The notes below the pieces were generated by a model. That model was not told the DNA's origin and searched no databases. It worked only from the letters and a program-made list of their open reading frames with translations. A stretch of DNA of 6,117 nucleotides from CAYNJF01 sp964351745 (GTDB taxonomy: Bacteria > Pseudomonadota > Gammaproteobacteria > Berkiellales > Berkiellaceae): positions 1-6,117 of the forward strand of contig CAYGPI010000113.1 of the NCBI GenBank assembly GCA_964351745.1. The letters are read 5' to 3'. Shown here one piece after another: positions 5,811-6,117 of this stretch. The position numbers and the translations under genes are program-made. Positions within the stretch are counted from its first letter, which is position 1, and every line of letters starts with the position of its first letter.

Positions 5811-6117
5811 AGTTAAAAACAATAGTTTTATTGTCATGAACAATAATTCTATCTTCTAAAAACCATTTAACTGAGTCTGCTAAAACACGACGCTCAATGT
5901 CCTTACCAAGCTCTTTAAGATGTGAAGCTGTCATGCGATGAGTCACTGGCGCCACATCTTGGTTAATGATTGGTCCCATATCAAGATCTTCGGTGGCGAA
6001 ATGTGCCGTCGCTCCAATGAGTTTAACGCCCTTGTCATGCGCTTGCGTATAGGGATCTGCCCCCTTAAACGCTGGCAAAAAGGAATGGTGAATATTGATT
6101 ATCTTATGTGTAAAATG
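5809..6117 (-). CDS. purU: Formyltetrahydrofolate deformylase, C-terminal 102 residues (5' end beyond window)
   Basis: PurU hydrolyses 10-formyl-tetrahydrofolate to formate and tetrahydrofolate in the cytoplasm, supplying formate for purine synthesis by PurT and balancing one-carbon pools. The gene enters from the right edge; the window holds only part of the formyltransferase-like catalytic domain, and the N-terminal ACT domain lies outside. The first visible residues are HFTHKIINIHHSFLPAFKGA. The Asn and His of NIHHS (8 and 10 of this fragment) and the Asp of LDMGPI (46) correspond to the Asn-His-Asp catalytic set known from PurN. KGVKLIGATAHF (29-40), INQD and the ending NKTIVFN match the E. 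coli PurU C-terminus (GVKLIGATAHY; GNRTIIL). A TTG at 6078 could be mistaken for a start but is the Leu of SFLPAF; the frame continues to the window edge. It is followed after 7 bases by the glycosidase. Confidence 0.93.
   Translation of the reverse strand, partial: HFTHKIINIHHSFLPAFKGADPYTQAHDKGVKLIGATAHFATEDLDMGPIINQDVAPVTHRMTASHLKELGKDIERRVLADSVKWFLEDRIIVHDNKTIVFN

Noticed and set aside
5802..5843. Longer glycosidase start at a TTG (5843) or ATG (5837)
   Set aside because: Both lie inside purU, lack a ribosome binding site and push the signal peptide core away from the N-terminus; the ATG at 5801 fits better.

Overview
The window is AT-rich DNA (roughly 40% GC in most lines sampled by hand) from a Gram-negative bacterium, most likely a gammaproteobacterium. 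The signs are an exported PBP4-type peptidoglycan hydrolase, a YdiY-like DUF481 outer-membrane barrel, PurU, Shine-Dalgarno-led genes and the standard genetic code (TGA ends the glycosidase gene). A host-associated lineage such as Legionellales is a guess, based only on base composition and on an unrecognised helical protein with an acidic C-terminal block. No tRNA, rRNA, insertion sequence, prophage gene or CRISPR array was seen.

Layout. (1) Bases 1-536, + strand: the 3' half of an MHS/ProP-like major facilitator transporter. Its reading frame runs to the left window edge but is cut by an in-frame TGA at 45-47, so it looks like a pseudogene; its base composition is also richer in GC than its neighbours. 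(2) Bases 581-1987, +: dacB, a periplasmic D-Ala-D-Ala carboxypeptidase/endopeptidase. A small hairpin just upstream covers its ribosome binding site. (3) Bases 2147-2893, +: a DUF481 outer-membrane beta-barrel protein, closed by a clear intrinsic terminator at 2922-2944. (4) Bases 3171-4829, +: a 552-residue, mostly helical protein that I do not recognise, transcribed alone behind an extended -10 promoter candidate. (5) On the - strand, entering from the right edge: the last 102 codons of purU (5809-6117), followed 7 bases later by an exported phosphodiester glycosidase (NAGPA family, 4830-5801). The glycosidase and the 552-residue gene converge with no base between their stop codons.

How they fit. 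dacB, the DUF481 barrel and the glycosidase are all exported envelope proteins (periplasm, outer membrane, periplasm), so the region has an envelope flavour, but only purU and the glycosidase look like a coupled operon. The item most likely to be undescribed is the 552-residue protein: a Tyr/Ala-rich amphipathic N-terminus, one hydrophobic Gly/Ala-rich segment near the middle, a helical C-terminal third, and an acidic pentad repeat followed by a basic then Ser/Thr/Ala-rich tail. That is compatible with a membrane-associated or secreted protein, but its function cannot be read from the sequence.
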